DNA of 64,000 nt from Collinsella sp. (GTDB lineage Bacteria > Actinomycetota > Coriobacteriia > Coriobacteriales > Coriobacteriaceae). Location: contig DXMF01000024.1 of the NCBI GenBank assembly GCA_019414345.1, positions 1-64,000 of the forward strand, given 5' to 3'. Made by a program: the position numbers and the translations under genes. Of the stretch, positions 61,238 through 64,000 are shown one piece after another. The notes under the pieces are model-generated. The model saw nothing but the letters and a program-made list of their open reading frames with translations. It was not told the DNA's origin and made no database searches. Positions within the stretch are counted from its first letter, which is position 1. Every line of letters starts with the position of its first letter.

Positions 61238-61723
61238 ATGTTCTCAATCGGTCAACACGTCATTCATCCGGGCCAGGGAGTCTGCACCGTCGTCGGTTTT
61301 AGGGACGACACACCGCAGCCCATGCTGCTGCTCGAGACCAAGCAGGGACATGCGCAGACGATCCTCATGTACCCCGTGGCGCAGGCCGACCGTCTGCACG
61401 CCGCCATCTCTCAGCAAGATGCCGAGCACCTGCTGAGCCACTATGACGAGCTGGAGTGCGACACCTTTACCGAGCGCAACAGCTCGCTTGAGGAGACACA
61501 CTTTAAGCAGCAGCTCAAGCTGGGCGCGCCCGAGACGGTCCGCGTGGCAAAGACCATGATGCACCGCATTCGCCAGGCCGAGGAAGCTGATAAAAAACCC
61601 AGCTCCTACTACATGCGCGTACTCAAGGAGGCCAAACGCCGCTCCATCGAGGAGTTCGCCGTGGCCTTGGGCGTCACCGAGGAGGCCGCCGAAGCCCGCC
61701 TAGCCCAAGCCGCCCTCAACTAA
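61238..61723 (+). CDS. CarD-like transcriptional regulator
   Basis: 161 residues. N-terminal RNA polymerase-interacting domain of the CarD/CdnL/TRCF type: FSIGQHVIHPGQGVCTVVGF; the middle and C-terminus are helical, with SYYMRVLKEAKRRSIEE. These proteins stabilise the open promoter complex at housekeeping and rRNA promoters in actinobacteria. ATG with TTGGAGG upstream. Single-gene unit ended by a strong terminator. Confidence 0.88.
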   Translation: MFSIGQHVIHPGQGVCTVVGFRDDTPQPMLLLETKQGHAQTILMYPVAQADRLHAAISQQDAEHLLSHYDELECDTFTERNSSLEETHFKQQLKLGAPETVRVAKTMMHRIRQAEEADKKPSSYYMRVLKEAKRRSIEEFAVALGVTEEAAEARLAQAALN

Positions 61724-61735
61724 CCCATCCGCGCC

Positions 61736-61778
61736 AAAAACCACCACAAAGGGAACAGGCACCTTTGTGGTGGTTTTC
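61736..61778 (+). terminator. Intrinsic terminator after carD
   Basis: CCACCACAAAGG/CCTTTGTGGTGG, twelve perfect pairs, then TTTTCTT. Nearly the same sequence recurs at 62449. Confidence 0.93.
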
Positions 61779-61831
61779 TTGTTCTAGTAGTATTCATTCT
61801 TATCGATACCCACGAGCACAAGGAGTCTCTT

Positions 61832-62431
61832 ATGGCAGAGCCGCTTACCGCCGGAATCACCCGCGACCGCGCGTTCGAACTGCTCAATGAGCACAACAAG
61901 GACCCGTTCCATATCACCCATGGCGAGACGGTCGAGGGCACTATGCGCTACTTTGCGCGCGAGTTCGACCCCGAGAACGAGGAGTTTTGGGGCATCGTCG
62001 GTCTGCTGCACGACCTGGATTGGGAGGAGCATGAGGACGACCCCATTAACCACACCATCTATGCTGCCGAGATTCTTGAGGGCGAAGGTGCGTCTCCCGA
62101 GCTCATTCGCGCCATCCAGACGCACACGTCGGACTTCAACACCTCGCTGCCCAAGCCCGAGCTGCAGATGGAAAAGATCCTGTTTGCCTGCGATGAGCTC
62201 ACCGGCCTGATCGGCGCTGCAGTCATCATGCGCCCGAGCAAGAGCGTTATGGACTTTACGACCAAGTCGCTCAAGAAGAAGTTCAAGGACAAGCGCTTTG
62301 CCGCCGGCTGCTCGCGCGACGTGATTTCGCAGGGCGCCGAGATGTTGGGCTGGGAGCTCCCCGAGCTCTTTGACCGCACCATCGCGGCTATGCAGTCCTT
62401 CGCCCCCGACCGCGATACCTTCCAGGCCTAA
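61832..62431 (+). CDS. HD domain hydrolase
   Basis: 199 residues. The HD-domain ligands are visible: HITHGETVEGTM, VGLLHDLDWEEHED and NHTIYAAEIL, followed by IQTHTSDFNTS. Such proteins are metal-dependent phosphohydrolases of nucleotides or related molecules; the substrate is unknown. ATG with AAGGAG upstream; flanked by two copies of the same terminator, so it is its own transcription unit. Confidence 0.85.
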   Translation: MAEPLTAGITRDRAFELLNEHNKDPFHITHGETVEGTMRYFAREFDPENEEFWGIVGLLHDLDWEEHEDDPINHTIYAAEILEGEGASPELIRAIQTHTSDFNTSLPKPELQMEKILFACDELTGLIGAAVIMRPSKSVMDFTTKSLKKKFKDKRFAAGCSRDVISQGAEMLGWELPELFDRTIAAMQSFAPDRDTFQA

Positions 62432-62448
62432 CCGCCCACGCCACCTAT

Positions 62449-62488
62449 AACCACCACAAAGGGGACAGGCACCTTTGTGGTGGTTTTT
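62449..62488. terminator. Bidirectional terminator between the HD gene and proA
   Basis: Same CCACCACAAAGG/CCTTTGTGGTGG stem and almost the same loop as at 61736, followed by TTTTTGTTT; it also lies directly past the proA stop on the other strand. Confidence 0.92.
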
Positions 62489-62501
62489 GTTTGCGCGGGC
62501 G

Positions 62502-63788
62502 TTAGGGGCGGACCTGGCCGGTGCCGCGGAGCTTGTATTTGTAGGTGGTGAGGGCCTCGGCGGCAAAGGGGCCACGGGCGTGGAGTTTTTGGGTCGAGAT
62601 GCCGATCTCGGCGCCCAGGCCAAACTCGCCGCCGTCGGTGAAGCGCGTGCTGGCGTTGGCGTACACGGCCGAGGCATCGACCGCATCCAGGAAGCACTCG
62701 CAAGCATCCGTGTCCTCGGCAACGATGGCCTCGGAGTGCATCGTGCCGTAGCGGTTGATGTGTGCGATGGCCTCGTCCTCGTTTGCCACGACCTTCACGC
62801 TCATCTCGAGCGCCAGGTACTCGCGACCCCAGTCCTCCTCAGTCGCGGCGACGTAGTTGTCGCCCTCGGCAAGCCCAGCGTCGGCGCATGCGGCGCACGT
62901 GGCCTCGTCGCCGTGAATGAGCACGCCGTGGTCGTGCAGCACGGCAACGACCGCCGGCAAAAACGAATCTGCCACGGCACGGTCGACCAGCAGCGACTCG
63001 GCGGCATTGCACACGCCTACGCGCTGGGTCTTGGCATTAACGATAATGTTGAGCGCCTTATCAAAGTCGGCGGATTCATGCACGTAGATGTGGCAGTTGC
63101 CAGTGCCCGTCTCGATCACCGGCACAAGCGACTCGCGCACGCAGCGCTGGATCAGGCCTGCACCGCCGCGCGGAATGAGCACGTCGACGACACCGCGGAG
63201 CTTCATGAGCTCGCCAGTGGCCTCGCGGTCGGTGGACTCGATCATCGACACGGCCTCACGCGGGAAGCCCTTGGCCTCAAGCGCATCGGCCAGCAGCTCG
63301 GCGATCATGGCACACGAGTGATAGGCCAGCGAGCCGCCGCGCAGAATGCAGGCGTTGCCGGTACGGATGCAGATGCCCGCGGCGTCGGCCGTCACGTTGG
63401 GGCGCGCCTCGTAGACCATAGCGACCAGGCCCAGCGGCACACTCACACGGGTCAGGTCCACGCCGCTTGCAAGCACGCGGTGGTCGAGCACGCGGCCCAC
63501 GGGATCAGGCAGCTCGGCGAGCTTTTCCAGGCCGGCGGCCATGCCCTCGACGCGCTCGGGCGTCAGCAGCAGGCGATCGAGCAGTCCGGCCGAAGTGCCC
63601 GCATCGCGCGCGGCGGACATATCGAGCTCGTTAGCGGCGACGATGGAGTCGACACCGTTGCGCAGTGCTGCGGCCATGGCGCGCACGGCCTCCTGACGCT
63701 GCTCATCGCTCGCCGTGGCAAGCGAGGCCGACGCTGCCTTGGCGGCAACGGCAAGATCGTGGACATACGTGGCTATATCGACCGACAT
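62502..63788 (-). CDS. proA: Gamma-glutamyl phosphate reductase
   Basis: 428 residues, normal length. Second enzyme of proline synthesis, reducing gamma-glutamyl phosphate to glutamate semialdehyde with NADPH. Aldehyde-dehydrogenase fold: VPLGLVAMVYEARPNVTADA, GNACILRGGSLAYHS, LIPRGGAGLI, and the catalytic Cys in KTQRVGVCNAAESLLV. C-terminal FTDGGEFGLGAEIGIST is typical of ProA. No proB is next to it in this window. Divergent from the gene at 63901. Confidence 0.95.
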   Translation of the reverse strand: MSVDIATYVHDLAVAAKAASASLATASDEQRQEAVRAMAAALRNGVDSIVAANELDMSAARDAGTSAGLLDRLLLTPERVEGMAAGLEKLAELPDPVGRVLDHRVLASGVDLTRVSVPLGLVAMVYEARPNVTADAAGICIRTGNACILRGGSLAYHSCAMIAELLADALEAKGFPREAVSMIESTDREATGELMKLRGVVDVLIPRGGAGLIQRCVRESLVPVIETGTGNCHIYVHESADFDKALNIIVNAKTQRVGVCNAAESLLVDRAVADSFLPAVVAVLHDHGVLIHGDEATCAACADAGLAEGDNYVAATEEDWGREYLALEMSVKVVANEDEAIAHINRYGTMHSEAIVAEDTDACECFLDAVDASAVYANASTRFTDGGEFGLGAEIGISTQKLHARGPFAAEALTTYKYKLRGTGQVRP

Positions 63789-63856
63789 GGGCGGCCCTTT
63801 CTCCTAGAAGTTTGCAACCATGGTAGCCGATTTGCGCATGGCCTCGCCCACGGCGG

Positions 63857-63862
63857 TAGAAT
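63857..63862 (+). promoter_or_regulatory. Possible -10 box of the right-edge gene
   Basis: TAGAAT 38 bases before the ATG; TTGCGC lies 19 bases upstream as a weak -35. Confidence 0.3.
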
Positions 63863-63900
63863 TGGTCAACCCGAAACACCGCAACGAACGGAAGACTCAC

Positions 63901-64000
63901 ATGGCCCTTATCACTTCGTACCACGTCCCCGGCCTTTACGTCGAGGACCACAGCATCGACGTCCCCCTTGACTGGCGCGGCCTGGAGCCGATGCTCCTGG
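63901..64000 (+). CDS. Start of a gene cut by the window edge, possibly an alpha/beta hydrolase
   Basis: Only 33 codons are visible: it begins MALITSYHVPGLYVED and continues with DVPLDWRG. GGAAGA precedes the ATG. The YVEDHSIDVPLDW pattern recalls the N-terminus of proline iminopeptidase-like alpha/beta hydrolases of Coriobacteriia, but no catalytic motif is in view, so the product is uncertain. Confidence 0.4.
   Translation, partial: MALITSYHVPGLYVEDHSIDVPLDWRGLEPMLL

Noticed and set aside
62475..63971. Plus-strand frame of about 500 codons opposite proA
   Set aside because: Shadow of proA that also overlaps the real start of the next gene in another frame.

Overview
The window looks like chromosomal DNA of a gut Coriobacteriia actinobacterium, most like Collinsella. 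This is inferred from gene content: an Rrf2-controlled sufCBDSU operon, a NifU-like/GGGtGRT pair, CarD, an actinobacterial Rho with a very long disordered N-terminus, and many choline-binding-repeat proteins. Two compositional domains are visible by eye. Positions 1 to about 27090 are AT-richer and accessory; from 27088 onward the DNA is GC-rich, with core-type codon use.

Left half (1-27.1 kb): a cell-surface island. Seven secreted proteins carry long arrays of choline-binding-type repeats (GW...WYYLD..GAM-like). Five have a recognisable catalytic domain: two NlpC/P60-type (12438, 21793), an L,D-transpeptidase (10326), a C39-like peptidase (17554) and a GH25 lysozyme (19795). One has a more divergent papain-like domain (61) and one ends in a Cys/His cluster (24084). 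Among them lie the genes for phosphorylcholine decoration: a fused LicC-LicA enzyme with an N-terminal winged helix (14775), a LicB-type transporter (16550) and, in a glycan cluster at 2.2-10 kb, LicD (6850) with three glycosyltransferases, a flippase, a DUF2142 membrane protein and DUF2304. The reading is: choline is imported, phosphorylated, CDP-activated, transferred to a surface glycan, and then bound by the repeat proteins. A two-gene DUF4869/P-loop ATPase cassette of unknown role closes the island.

Middle (27-39 kb): six GT2 genes, five of them in one minus-strand run, probably build a cell-wall polysaccharide. They are followed by an AAA-ATPase-like/DUF1703 protein and a muramidase-like surface protein with a sortase-type tail.

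Right half (39-64 kb): core functions. rrf2 is divergent from sufCBDSU across two 31-bp dyads. Then come a REP-associated-type transposase, the NifU-like/GGGtGRT pair, an FAD oxidoreductase, tRNA-His and two tRNA-Lys, an aminotransferase, a ROK fructokinase, VanZ, a hypothetical membrane-anchored protein, rho, argS, carD, an HD hydrolase, proA, and the start of one more gene at the right edge. Strong intrinsic terminators separate most of these units.
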